Source: Candidatus Wallbacteria bacterium
GTDB lineage: Bacteria; Muiribacteriota; JAQTZZ01
NCBI GenBank assembly: GCA_028687545.1
Contig: JAQTZZ010000003.1
Coordinates: 1 to 64,000 of the forward strand
Length of the DNA: 64,000 bases
Direction: 5' to 3'
Shown: piece after piece, positions 46,201 to 54,334 of the stretch
How positions within the stretch are numbered: the first letter of the stretch is position 1
Layout: each line of letters opens with the position of its first letter
Translations under genes and position numbers: made by a program
Notes under the pieces: model-generated
The model's database searches: none
Seen by the model: the letters and a program-made list of their open reading frames with translations, nothing else
What the model was told of the DNA's origin: nothing

Positions 46201-49200
46201 CATAGTGAACCGGGTTTTTCAGCTGCAGATAGAACTTCTTCGCATTCGTGAGAGTCGAAGGCAACCACTTCACTTCAGAACTCAGGTTTTGCCAGATGCC
46301 GTTTCCATCCTGAAGCTGGGCGCTGATGTTGTTTTTGACTGTGGAAGTTTCCATGGACTGGCTGAAATTGATCTCCACTGTGATTTCATTGGTTACATTT
46401 ATAGCACCAGCCGCGGGTAATGTGCTGACTACATGGGGCAGGGGGCTGCTGGTGGTGAAATTGAGAGTCAGCGGAATGGCGGCATTACCGGAAAAAGCCT
46501 CATTGCTGGTGAAGTTGTCTGTGTTCAAATCTTCAGCGCCCGGGTTGGTGTCTATGTGGAAAGTATAGCGGGCAAGAGGATTGAGTGGTACATAAGGCGT
46601 GAAAATCAGTTCATGGGTCGAGCTGTTCTCGCCTGAATCCAGATAGGCCTTGTCGCCTGCCACTACATGGCCGTCGTAGTCCTGCAGATAGGCGGCCATA
46701 TACAGCTTGGCTTCATGCATGGATGTATTGAAGAAGATCTTGATGGGATCGGTTAATGATACTTCAGTACTGTCCATGGAAGGTATTGTTCTACTGCTGA
46801 CCCAGGTGGGAATTTGTGTTTCAGCTGTCGATTCAGTCGTGAACGAGAACCAGTATTTATCCGGCATCTTTTCCCCGTCGTCTGACTCGCAGCTTCTGGA
46901 AACAATCATCCGCACAGTGTCTTTATAGGGAAGCGGATTTTTCGGGTGCAGGTAAAAAATATCTTTCGCAGCGTTCCATGTCACTTCAGCGGTCACAAAC
47001 TGCCATACATCGGTCTGATATTGCAGCTGAGCGCCGATGAAAGTTTTAGTCACATCCGGATTCATGGGCTCGCTGAATCTGATTTCTATTGTCTGGGTGC
47101 GGTTGAAAAGGTTCAGGTGAGATACATCAATCGCTCCATCGGCAGGCCAGGTGCTGATCACATGTGGCAGAGTGCTGCCTGTGGTGAAATTGTAGACCAG
47201 GTTATCCTTTGCAACCTCGGTAGTGATATAGGCGTCGAATTGATTCCCGCTGAGGTCATTGGCTACACTGTCAAACTGGATTTTATAGCTGACCAGTTCC
47301 GCCAGATTTTCGTAAGGCCTGAAAATCAATTCATGGGTTGAGCTGTTCTCGGAAGAGTCCAGATACAACTTTGTACCCCCGACTTCCTGGGTGTTTGGGT
47401 CGTAAAGATGGAAAGCCCTGTACACGCTGGCTTCATCCATGGATTCAGTGAAGAAAATATGGATTTCGCTGGTGACAGCCACTTCGATACTGTTGATGGA
47501 AGGCGACGTCTCGCTGTACCACTTGGGAGTATGGGTCAGATCGATCCTGCTGATCCAGGTGGGGGAAACTGTGTCGCTGACCGGGTTGTTTTCGGTAGTG
47601 AAAGTGATCACTGCATCATCTTTCATCCTGGTTTCGCTGGTGGAACAGCAGTTTCTCATTACCCTGATGCTGATGTTCTTGTTATAGGGAAGCGGGTTCA
47701 GGAAATGGAACATGAAATCATTGGTAGGTGAAGCAGTGTAATCAACGTAACCCTGAATCTCCTGGGAGTCATAAAATGCACGGATGGAATTAATTACAGT
47801 TGCGGTATCCATCATGTGGTCGAAGACTATCTCCACTGTCGCTATATTGTTGGAGACATTGTTTGCTCCATCCGCAGGGATTGTGCTCTGGACCTTTGGT
47901 TTGCTGCCATGGGTATTAAATGCGTAAGTCAGCGTTTCCATGGTCTCGGTGGTAAGCAGGGCATCAAAGGAATTCCCGCTCAGGTCTATGGCATATCCTA
48001 TGCTTTCAGGGGATTTGTAGCTCATCAGTTCGACCGTGTATTGCTCGGCTTCCTGGAAACTATAGCTTGGCTTGAAGCTCAGCAGATGGTTGGGGCTGTC
48101 TGTATAGACCAGGCTTCCGCTGACCATGTTCCCTTCAGAGTCGATCAGGTGGAAAGACGGACTGAGCGAAGCTTCATTCATGGATTTGTTGAAAGCGATC
48201 TCAACCGAACTGGCGATCGCTACTTCCGTGCTTCCAGGATAAGGAGTGGTGCGGGACTGCGCCTGCGGGACAAGGTCTCCATCCCAGGTGGGACGGGTAA
48301 TGTCGTGGGTGCCTTCGCTTTCCGTCTCGAAAGTGGCGGAGAAGGTCGGATTGTATTTCATTCTGGACCCTTGGGCGCTTCTGCAGTTGTTGAGAGCGAT
48401 CAGGTAAATGGTCGTGTCGTAAGGCAGAGGGTTTTCGACTTCGAGCGTGAATGTTTTGGCAGGGACTGCAGGCCAGTTGAGCTGGCTGGTTTTCAGGGGT
48501 TCCAGGCTGCCTCCATAGAAGATGGCTACCTGAAGTCCCTGGGACACAGAGGTCGGATCCATATCGTGGCTGAAAGTGAAACTCACCACTTCTTTGGTCC
48601 GGTTAACTTCTGTGGTGCCATTGCTGGGATTGGTGCTTATCACCCAGGGCGCAGCGCCGGGAGTGGCAAATTTGAAGACCAGGGGTTCCAGGGCCGGAGT
48701 GTTCAGGTATCTGTCAAAGCTGTTTCCCCAGATGTCCTTGGCATTGCTGTTGACCTCCACTGAATAGATCTCAGTATTCTTGAATCCGCCTGTGGGGATA
48801 AAGCTCAGTTCATGGGCTGCACCAGGTCTGACAGCCGGGTCCTGATAGTTCAGCTGCCCTATCACCTCGTTTTCAGCGCTGTCTTTCACTATGACAGCAG
48901 TCCTGAGGCTGGCTGCATCCATGACTTTGCTGAAATCGATGTAAATTGCGGAGTTTGTGTTTACTTCCACTGAATTGTGCTGCGGGCTGATCGAGGTCTC
49001 TGAAGTTATGGTCGGTCTGGTGGTGTCAGAAAATGTCGCAGAGACAGTTCTGAAAGATACCAGGCTTGCTTCACCAGAGTAGTCCGGGCTGGAAGAGAGA
49101 GGCACCCCGTTCAGATTCCGGATGGCGTGGCTGTAGCTGAATGTGTAATCTGAATTAAAGGCGAGATAGGAGGCTGGGTGGAACACTACCCTGTATGGCG

Positions 49201-52200
49201 ACAGGAATCCGTTCGGAACATACTGATATTCCACTGTGCCTAAGACTTCATTGTCCAGGCTGACTTCATGGCTGCATTTGAACAGCCTGACACTGTTGCA
49301 TCCCCACTTAGTCTCCACTGAATGCGAATCCAGCGGCGAATCGAAAAAGATTGTGATTTCAGTGGAAGCGTAATTTACCGGAACTTCAGTGGTCCTGTCC
49401 ACGCCTGTCTGATTAGCCAGCGGATCAGTGGTCAGGACATGCGGCACATCCTTGATCACATTGAAAGTGAATGATCTGGAGAAGATAGAGGTTCCGGCTA
49501 AGCTTACAATGCCTGGCAGAACTGTCGGATGATCGGATGCTTCCGGGCCACCGTCATTGTATGAGTTGGGTCCTGCATAAGGCACATCCGCCAGATTGGT
49601 CTGCTTGTTTTTGCCTGCCAGCATGATCGAGCAGACTCCGCCGATTTTGAACAGATTGTTGTTGAAATCAAGCACTACTATTGTTTTGCCGTCATTGCTC
49701 TGATCCTGCATGTAATAAGAATTGTCGAGCGGAGGCCCTCCGATTCCAGGCACGGTTTCCGCTGTTGTGGTCAGCTGATACCATTGATAGCCGCCATTGT
49801 TGTAAAGGCTGATCCAGAGGCTGTTCAGCTCTCCTGTCTTGTCCATGCGCTCTGAAAAGAGAAATTTAACGTTGATGTCCGGATTGAAGAACTGCTTGGT
49901 CTGGCCTGAGGTGTTTGTGTAAACTCCATTTTTTTCAGTGTAATTCACTCCATTTTCTTCAACAATTGCTTCGACTGTCGGTTCAGTCAGAGCAGTGAAC
50001 ATTGTAGCTGTGAGCGAATCGCTGTCAATCACATTGCCTGCCCTGTCGATAATGGTTCCGCTGACTACTCCACCCAGAGTATAATGGGCGTTAGGATCCA
50101 GGTAGGACGGACCGGCAGAGAAGTAATCAAACACTTCTACCGATGAGCCATAGAAAGAAGTGTCCCCTACTTTCCAGGTGGCTGAGAAAAGATTGATTGG
50201 ATTGGGATCCTTTGACTCGACTTTTTCACTGGAGATCAAGACGTCATCCTGCTTCAGGAAATCGAACAGATTTGAGGCGCTGATCGAAGGCAGCACAGGT
50301 GCGGCATTGGTCTGCGTACCGCTCCCTATGAATACAGGCTCGTCGAAATTCAGGGTGAATCCTGTATACATGGGGATGGGATCCTGGCCTGACAAATATG
50401 TAACAGGGTTTGGATTTGGAGACTGATCTTTCTGAAGCGAGCCGTCCAGATGATTGAAAAAGTAAGTCGGCATGAAAGTCATTTTTGGTTTGACTGAGTC
50501 CACGTGTATCACAAAAGTGCTTTCACATTGATTGCCTGCCCTGTCAGTGACTGTTGAAGTCAGTTCATAATCTCCGTCTGCAGGGAGGCCTCCTTTGACT
50601 TCGAAAGTGGCATTGCATTTCTGGGAAACCGGGTCTGAAGCGAGTACTTCCACGGTTTTATTGCCCATTGAGCTGGACAGGTTGAAAAAGCTGTCATAGG
50701 ATGGTGCAGGTCCGATCTTGGGTGAAGCATAGAGGTATGAATTTTTCTCAATGTAATTCACGCAGACTTCAAAAGTGGTGTTTTTCTTGAAATACGATCC
50801 TGAATCAACGACTATGGTCGGGTTTTTGGCGTCTATGATCGCTTTAGCAGTCAGGCCGATCAGTTCAGGCGTGACCACTACATCATTGATCACAGGCGGA
50901 GTGGTATCAATTGTGACGCAGGTTGAAGAATAAGGGGTGACTGTATGATTTCCGGCAGCATCCATCAGCCTGACTAGAATTCTTCCATTGTTAGCGTCCG
51001 GGCTTCCTACTGATACTTTTTTATTGGTGAAAGTGGCCATATAGTCTGAGGAGATGGTGTTAGGACTTGAACTGTCTGATCCAATGTTTCCCAGGTCCAG
51101 TATGATGTCTGAATCGGTCATGGCGCTCTGGTTGCCTGCATCGTCATAATAAAAGGTGACCTGGAAATTGTCGCCTGCAGGCAGGTAAATGGCAGGCCAT
51201 TGGCTGGCTGCCAGTTCCGAAGTGTCGAAAGACAGGCTCTTGGTGGTGTTCGAGAATACCAGACAATTGAAATCAGGTACAGTATCGTCAATCATGATAT
51301 TGTAGTAGGATTTTTCCAGGACGTTTCCTGCCTTGTCAGTGATATAGAGTGTAATGGTCTTGCCTGCTGCAACACCGACCGTGTCTACCTGAAAGTTGTT
51401 GTCAAACATGATGGTGCCTTTGGTCGAGGCCACAGTCGGTGGAACAACGGCAGCTTCATGAGTAGCATTGACTATGATGTTTTGGAGGTCCAGGTAATAA
51501 TCATTCTGGTCAAGGGAGATATTGTCTTCTGTGAAAGACACCTGGATCCTGAAATGCGAGCCTCCATTCGGTGCATATGGCGGGGAATTCTTGCCCTTGA
51601 GATAGGCCGGCGTAGTCGGCGTTGTCAGAGGCCAGGATCTCATGGACTGATTGTCCCAGCCCCAGTCGTCGTTGTAGATTGTGATGGAATCTACCACAGG
51701 CGAGATGCTGTCCACCTGCAGTGTGAAAGTGGCTGAAGAGGAAAGGCGTTCAGGCTTGATCCCTGGAATATAATCTGAAACAGTGATGATCACTGCCTGG
51801 GGAGAGCTTCTGCCGGGATCGATCGAGATCGGATACCAGGATCTGACAATGGAGTCTGCTTCCTGGTCTGTCTGCGAGGTCGGTGCGATTGTCAGAGACC
51901 CAAGATCGCAGATGTATCCTGTGGAAGTTTCATCTGTATTGTCGTCCCTGAATCTGACCCTGATCTCCATGGTACCTGTAGCAGCCACTGGTCCCACCGA
52001 GTTGCCTGACAGATAGGGGCTGGTAATCTGCCATCTCTTACCCATGCAGCGTACTTCGATCGAAGAGATCACAGGTGCTAAGGAGTCGATACCTACATGC
52101 GGCTGCCATTCCATAGGATTGTCTGTTGCTGAATCATGACCGCCGGCGCTGATCTTGACTTCCTGGCTGTTCCCGTCTGTGCAGTGGACAGGGATCGAAA

Positions 52201-54334
52201 CCGCGTCCACGCCGATGTCAAAATGCTGAGAAATCTTGCCGCTCGAGCTTCCGACATAAGCGATGACTTCATAAGTGGCTGCCCTGTCGACTGTAACTGA
52301 ACCGTTCACCGTGACTTCTGTGGAACGGGTTTTATAACCGTCTGTCGGGGATGTGACATCAATGTGATTCACGCCTTTCGCAGTGCTGTTCACCATCAGG
52401 GTGAAAAAGACTGTAGTGTATATGTGCTGCGGATCTGCTCCGGCATAGTCATCCGGGACATTGATGGTTACCCTCTGGTTAACGATTTTGTTGGCCGGAA
52501 TATTAACCGGGTACCAGTACTTTTCGTACCATCCTCCGGTAGGTCCCTCGAGCGGCATCCCCTGGGGTGCTGTGGTCAGAGTCCCCAGATCGCAGAGGTA
52601 ATCAGATTCCGTTGCGTCGTGATGGAGCGCGTCCTTGAACGAAATCCGGATTTCCATAGTTGGATCTTTGCCAACAGGACCTACCAGGTTATTGGTGGCG
52701 TAAGGTGAATTAAGGATTGTGACTACTGTGTTTTCATCAGGGTCAAGATAGGTTATTTCGATTGATTGGACTTCAGGAGGAGTGCCGTCAATATCCATGG
52801 TCCAGCCTTCATCGTCTAAAAATGCTTCAGCAGAGGCATAAAAGGCACGGGACGTTCCATCCACGCAGCCTTCCACTGTGACAGGAAAGGTGTAAGTCCC
52901 GGCTGCGCCGAATGTGCGTGAAGCATAGGCGGTTTTTGTGCCTACATGAGCTTCGACTGTGACTGTATCCGGCGCATTGATTGTTATCTCTGTTGTCAGT
53001 ATGACTTCACTGGAACGGGCCAGGTAGCCATTATCAGGCTTTAAAATCTTGAAGTCAGTCACTGCATAAATAGTGATTTTTTTTGTGGTGGCACTTACGC
53101 CTTTGCAGGTGGCAGAGACTGTCTGAGATGGACCTGTCAGGCAATTATGCACTTCGACAGTAGCTATTTGATGCCCACTGGTAAAAACGCAGACAGTAGA
53201 CCCTGACTTTGTCCCGACAGTGGCAAAGACTTCAGCTGTCGCATCTAAGAACGGACCAGGGGAATCCACTTCGCAGGTCACAATGATTTCAGTTGTATAC
53301 AAAATCGCGTTATTTGTCGGACTGTTGATCGTGACACTCGTCGGGGCTACTGTATAAATATTGATGGTCGGTGCCGGAGCATGCAGCACGGTTGAATCAA
53401 GCCCGTCGACAGTAACTTTGACTGCCTGGGCTGTTCCTGCTGCGCAAGCGCTCACCAGGATCGGAAAAGTTTCGGTCCCTGCACCTGCGAAAACGTGCGA
53501 AACCACACCGGATTTTGCTCCGACAAGAGCGGTCACTGATCGTGTGCAGGCCTCGAAAACCGTCACTCTGGCCTGTACTGTAATTTCCTGGGTATAAAAA
53601 GTAGATCCAGTAGTCGGAGAAAAGACCTGGCAGTCGGTCACAGGATAAATGTTGATTTTTACCGCAGTCGCATTGCTGTATGTCCCGTTGCACAGCACCT
53701 TGACATACTGGTTGACACCAGTGACGCAGTTTACGGGGATCGTAATGCCTGAGTCTGTCCCTGAAGTGCCGGAAAATGTATGTGTGATATGTGCTTCATG
53801 TGTGCCGATGTAAGCGTAGACTTCAGCAGTCACTCCTGCTACTCCATTAGTATCATATGTCACGCTGCAGACCACATTATTCGCTGTAGCGTATAGGTTT
53901 GCTCCATTGGCAGGACTGGTCACTGTACAGTTGCTCACATCTGCCCATTTGATATTTATCTTTTGTGCTGTGTAGAAATCAGTAGAATCTTTTGATCCGC
54001 TCCCGTCTACATCGGCATGGACTGTTTGATTGAGCCCGCCTACGCATGACACTGTAATGTCAAAAGAATGGGTCCCTGATGAAGTGCTGAAATTATATGA
54101 AGTGTGAGTATGTGCTGCTGCTCCGACGTAAGCAGTTACATTTCTGGTGCCACCTGTGCCACCAGACCAATCCACAGTGATGTGCGCTGTGACTTCTGTT
54201 GTATAGAAGATAGCGCCATCTATCGGTGTCTCCACTGTAATATCATCAATAGTGAATGCCGCCATTGCTGCCTGGGCCCAGCCCAGCAGCAGGATGAACA
54301 GCAGCAGGCTGATTGAACTCCGGATTCTGCTCAT
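40232..54334 (-). CDS. 4700-residue multi-domain Ig-repeat surface protein
   Basis: A single uninterrupted frame of 14.1 kb. Residues 1-25 are a signal peptide (SLLLFILLLGWAQAAMA). Residues 25-750 hold six Ig-like modules of about 85-100 residues, each with a TSPTxG..[LF]YTTEITV start. Residues 750-1770 include DSI...YND-type Ig modules and irregular regions. Residues 1770-4330 are bacterial Ig-like (SbsA/Big_5) units arranged as a super-repeat of about 225-250 residues: an A unit (PTWVSS...SMNEASLY...STHELIFTP...DLSGNFFD) followed by a B unit (VVSTVPADGAINVSHL...FSQPMD...NPLPY). About eight A/B pairs are seen. The C-terminus (about 4610-4700) is a FlgD-Ig/Por-tail-like domain (FQVFPNPATDFLAVRYSL...NGVYFYRF...GKFSILK), like sorting domains of secreted proteins. 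I infer a giant surface adhesin or sheath. Its ATG overlaps the stop of the lipoprotein gene upstream. Confidence 0.9.
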   Translation of the reverse strand: MSRIRSSISLLLFILLLGWAQAAMAAFTIDDITVETPIDGAIFYTTEVTAHITVDWSGGTGGTRNVTAYVGAAAHTHTSYNFSTSSGTHSFDITVSCVGGLNQTVHADVDGSGSKDSTDFYTAQKINIKWADVSNCTVTSPANGANLYATANNVVCSVTYDTNGVAGVTAEVYAYIGTHEAHITHTFSGTSGTDSGITIPVNCVTGVNQYVKVLCNGTYSNATAVKINIYPVTDCQVFSPTTGSTFYTQEITVQARVTVFEACTRSVTALVGAKSGVVSHVFAGAGTETFPILVSACAAGTAQAVKVTVDGLDSTVLHAPAPTINIYTVAPTSVTINSPTNNAILYTTEIIVTCEVDSPGPFLDATAEVFATVGTKSGSTVCVFTSGHQIATVEVHNCLTGPSQTVSATCKGVSATTKKITIYAVTDFKILKPDNGYLARSSEVILTTEITINAPDTVTVEAHVGTKTAYASRTFGAAGTYTFPVTVEGCVDGTSRAFYASAEAFLDDEGWTMDIDGTPPEVQSIEITYLDPDENTVVTILNSPYATNNLVGPVGKDPTMEIRISFKDALHHDATESDYLCDLGTLTTAPQGMPLEGPTGGWYEKYWYPVNIPANKIVNQRVTINVPDDYAGADPQHIYTTVFFTLMVNSTAKGVNHIDVTSPTDGYKTRSTEVTVNGSVTVDRAATYEVIAYVGSSSGKISQHFDIGVDAVSIPVHCTDGNSQEVKISAGGHDSATDNPMEWQPHVGIDSLAPVISSIEVRCMGKRWQITSPYLSGNSVGPVAATGTMEIRVRFRDDNTDETSTGYICDLGSLTIAPTSQTDQEADSIVRSWYPISIDPGRSSPQAVIITVSDYIPGIKPERLSSSATFTLQVDSISPVVDSITIYNDDWGWDNQSMRSWPLTTPTTPAYLKGKNSPPYAPNGGSHFRIQVSFTEDNISLDQNDYYLDLQNIIVNATHEAAVVPPTVASTKGTIMFDNNFQVDTVGVAAGKTITLYITDKAGNVLEKSYYNIMIDDTVPDFNCLVFSNTTKSLSFDTSELAASQWPAIYLPAGDNFQVTFYYDDAGNQSAMTDSDIILDLGNIGSDSSSPNTISSDYMATFTNKKVSVGSPDANNGRILVRLMDAAGNHTVTPYSSTCVTIDTTPPVINDVVVTPELIGLTAKAIIDAKNPTIVVDSGSYFKKNTTFEVCVNYIEKNSYLYASPKIGPAPSYDSFFNLSSSMGNKTVEVLASDPVSQKCNATFEVKGGLPADGDYELTSTVTDRAGNQCESTFVIHVDSVKPKMTFMPTYFFNHLDGSLQKDQSPNPNPVTYLSGQDPIPMYTGFTLNFDEPVFIGSGTQTNAAPVLPSISASNLFDFLKQDDVLISSEKVESKDPNPINLFSATWKVGDTSFYGSSVEVFDYFSAGPSYLDPNAHYTLGGVVSGTIIDRAGNVIDSDSLTATMFTALTEPTVEAIVEENGVNYTEKNGVYTNTSGQTKQFFNPDINVKFLFSERMDKTGELNSLWISLYNNGGYQWYQLTTTAETVPGIGGPPLDNSYYMQDQSNDGKTIVVLDFNNNLFKIGGVCSIMLAGKNKQTNLADVPYAGPNSYNDGGPEASDHPTVLPGIVSLAGTSIFSRSFTFNVIKDVPHVLTTDPLANQTGVDRTTEVPVNYASTEITIFFDSPLDSHSVETKWGCNSVRLFKCSHEVSLDNEVLGTVEYQYVPNGFLSPYRVVFHPASYLAFNSDYTFSYSHAIRNLNGVPLSSSPDYSGEASLVSFRTVSATFSDTTRPTITSETSISPQHNSVEVNTNSAIYIDFSKVMDAASLRTAVIVKDSAENEVIGQLNYQDPAVRPGAAHELSFIPTGGFKNTEIYSVEVNSNAKDIWGNSFDRYLNTPALEPLVFKFATPGAAPWVISTNPSNGTTEVNRTKEVVSFTFSHDMDPTSVSQGLQVAIFYGGSLEPLKTSQLNWPAVPAKTFTLEVENPLPYDTTIYLIALNNCRSAQGSRMKYNPTFSATFETESEGTHDITRPTWDGDLVPQAQSRTTPYPGSTEVAIASSVEIAFNKSMNEASLSPSFHLIDSEGNMVSGSLVYTDSPNHLLSFKPSYSFQEAEQYTVELMSYKSPESIGYAIDLSGNSFDALLTTETMETLTYAFNTHGSKPKVQSTIPADGANNVSNNIATVEIVFDHMMDTATVINSIRAFYDSQEIQGYVDYTASPTNDFMFHFLNPLPYNKNISIRVMRNCCSTSETRMKDDAVITFTTENNPVSDTVSPTWISRIDLTHTPKWYSETSPSINSIEVAVTSEIHIFFTESMDEASVYRAFHLYDPNTQEVGGTKLYLDSSENSSTHELIFRPYENLAELVSYKIQFDSVANDLSGNQFDAYITTEVAKDNLVYNFTTGSTLPHVISTWPADGAIDVSHLNLFNRTQTIEIRFSEPMNPDVTKTFIGAQLQYQTDVWQFVTAEVTWNAAKDIFYLHPKNPLPYKDTVRMIVSRSCESDDGEKMPDKYWFSFTTESTAETQIPTWVSSRTIPSMDSTEVSLTDPIKIFFNTSMHEAKLYMAAYLQDYDGHVVAGDKAYLDSGENSSTHELIFTPYVPLNPLARYTFHIDTNPGAEDLNTDNFTSNEAFSGNAAIPLTLNFTTSSPLPHVVSTLPAAGAINVTNEITVEINFSQSMETSTVKNNISAQLQDGNGIWQNLSSEVKWLPSTLTNAKKFYLQLKNPVHYESLVQISISQNCRSITPDLIRMPADYVFTFTTEKSSDNAIPTWVSKADPAHNPPWYSETYPYQITEEIPINSSIRIFFTKSMNEASLYSSFTLQEQDGPGVAGSIAYLDSGESSSTHELIFTPSIDLKANTVYVYTLYTNPGAGDLNGNFFDANRNTDQYDRLQNSFTTGANRPVVISTVPADGAINVSHLLRTVEVNFSQPMDTESVAAGIYASCDSQRLQSAVRVATTTKFYLLFTNPLPYNKPITVTVLKSCLRDTNELGMSSDYAFTFNTGTSSDITIPTWISSVNLAHYPPWYTATSPYQITEEIPVTAEIHVFFTKSMNEASLYNAFTLRELNSTEGTQESYGPEVAGTMTYLDSGESSSTHELIFTPTLDLKPDTAFIFIVNTNPGAEDLSGNFFDSNRNTSKYDPLQISFITGAARPLVLSTIPADGATNISHLLQTVEVNFSQPMDVASVAAGLYAVADDQHLQATVIAATTAPVTKFYLLLNNPLPYGKPITVTVMATCQRADGEVRQDTDFLFTFITETASGSDTVKPTWDTVLSSPLDGSVEVSPDANIYIYFTKPMDEGSLYKAFHLLDKDSNEITGTLAYRGSGGAHSNELVFNPSYDMTAGVKYQVIIENTAKDLSGNLFDGIPKTVPADGLSLVFYTTGVSPWVLKTIPTDGAINVSHLLGTIEVDFSHPMDPASISTGLNAKELMPVILPGTTKETIIENSLACNLTWSGDFKNFYLLPRNPLPYNSTIELSIGSSCTNSSGNRLLQDYSYHFKIEAYTIPDTLTPTWVRDYTTPSPDSVDVALSSDIVLYFNKTMDEGSVYYGFSLLDSQENQVGGTKTYLDTAGAHPHQLTFHPSNTLQPGEQYKVQVATGAKDLYGNNFDGYTNTIKLDTLTYYFYTLGTLPVVKVISTSPSSGATNVRYTLDSIEIVFNHNMDAARVLTGITASMLTANASGTGEVLARLNTSVTYNPSDLTKFYLNLVNPLPFNKDIYVKVANSCRDVSGIPLISDYPFSFKTENLPDPDQMPPTVNGVYPQNGSLNVSLNSKILIYFSESVDETTVNSSTISLTNQSNVPINAFYHYFDQYSSGLHVAELTPIVPLGGTQTYKVTINEDGVKDLAGNGFDGDLSSTPLDEYIFSFQTTSQNFPYVVSVAPANEETNVSSSEVIVVTFSKAMDMTVTGNSFSLVSNTGEVITGQKTWNTSQTVLTFDPDTGELITNFYYTVVVGSSSKDTLGNTMQSMFTSRFQTGTPVVTTVYPQVVLTIPDNYLNTVPTSLTEIIVQFTNTMEVDSLNTAGTSSVMFTNSSGTIIPISINEPVDTKEIRITILTTPLAENETYNLKIMATVYDVNGHKLDSDGDGLPNLSYEYYRLQFKTVGGVTAAGLSHTIPPSRASNVSIDTSIQAFFTSDNGIGHIIKLYKGSLSGPEISPKSPLSYIGTLRLEKFIPPTLEYSTRYYFTVDGGSSISSGDPYNDGPLYFTTESDNQPPVVETVTPVENATSIPLTQEISIKFSEAMDQDSISEDTITLTNGSRLIPVQNFSYDPDTVTAAFSPFPSLVNGIRYTVTVKASCKDLAGNSMSDDYSYNFTTAANCANHVLEAFPLPGDGTTLMIYLKKPTAYLSSPHQLVIWQTGMSTSEVVPTVQLTGSSSNIFKGAYHLKSSYPGLGMIKMTDSGRTVSMYFVYEMSSFKTGSLASPDKQALLSYLTEEQAAIVCFQDSPLNTPASGAPYEGELVQTGSAYSFYFPAAKPGVLKIEASDSPRSGIYYFANERWNFLGRNYAGGSFSAPASQSGKYGLFEDTKAPRLLTEAKPEYKEKINEIVLKVAEYGSGIDERSSEVTLDGKPQVIRYDAAAGELTVRFGEFLGNGDYQLQFKLADKAGNQNQLAPTRFAVNLPFSLNTFQVFPNPATDFLAVRYSLSGTPESAKLIIYDSSGKKVKTLDLSGSNGMEQFDLVGRKGNPLANGVYFYRFEAVRDGVRLKFEGKFSILK

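Noticed and set aside
47816-48763. 315-codon plus-strand frame opposite the giant gene
   Set aside because: The opposite strand holds intact Ig repeats across it; several similar mirror frames recur with the same repeat period.
40232-54334. CRISPR-like regular repeats in the giant gene
   Set aside because: The periodicity is about 750 bp and lies within an intact reading frame, so it reflects protein repeats.
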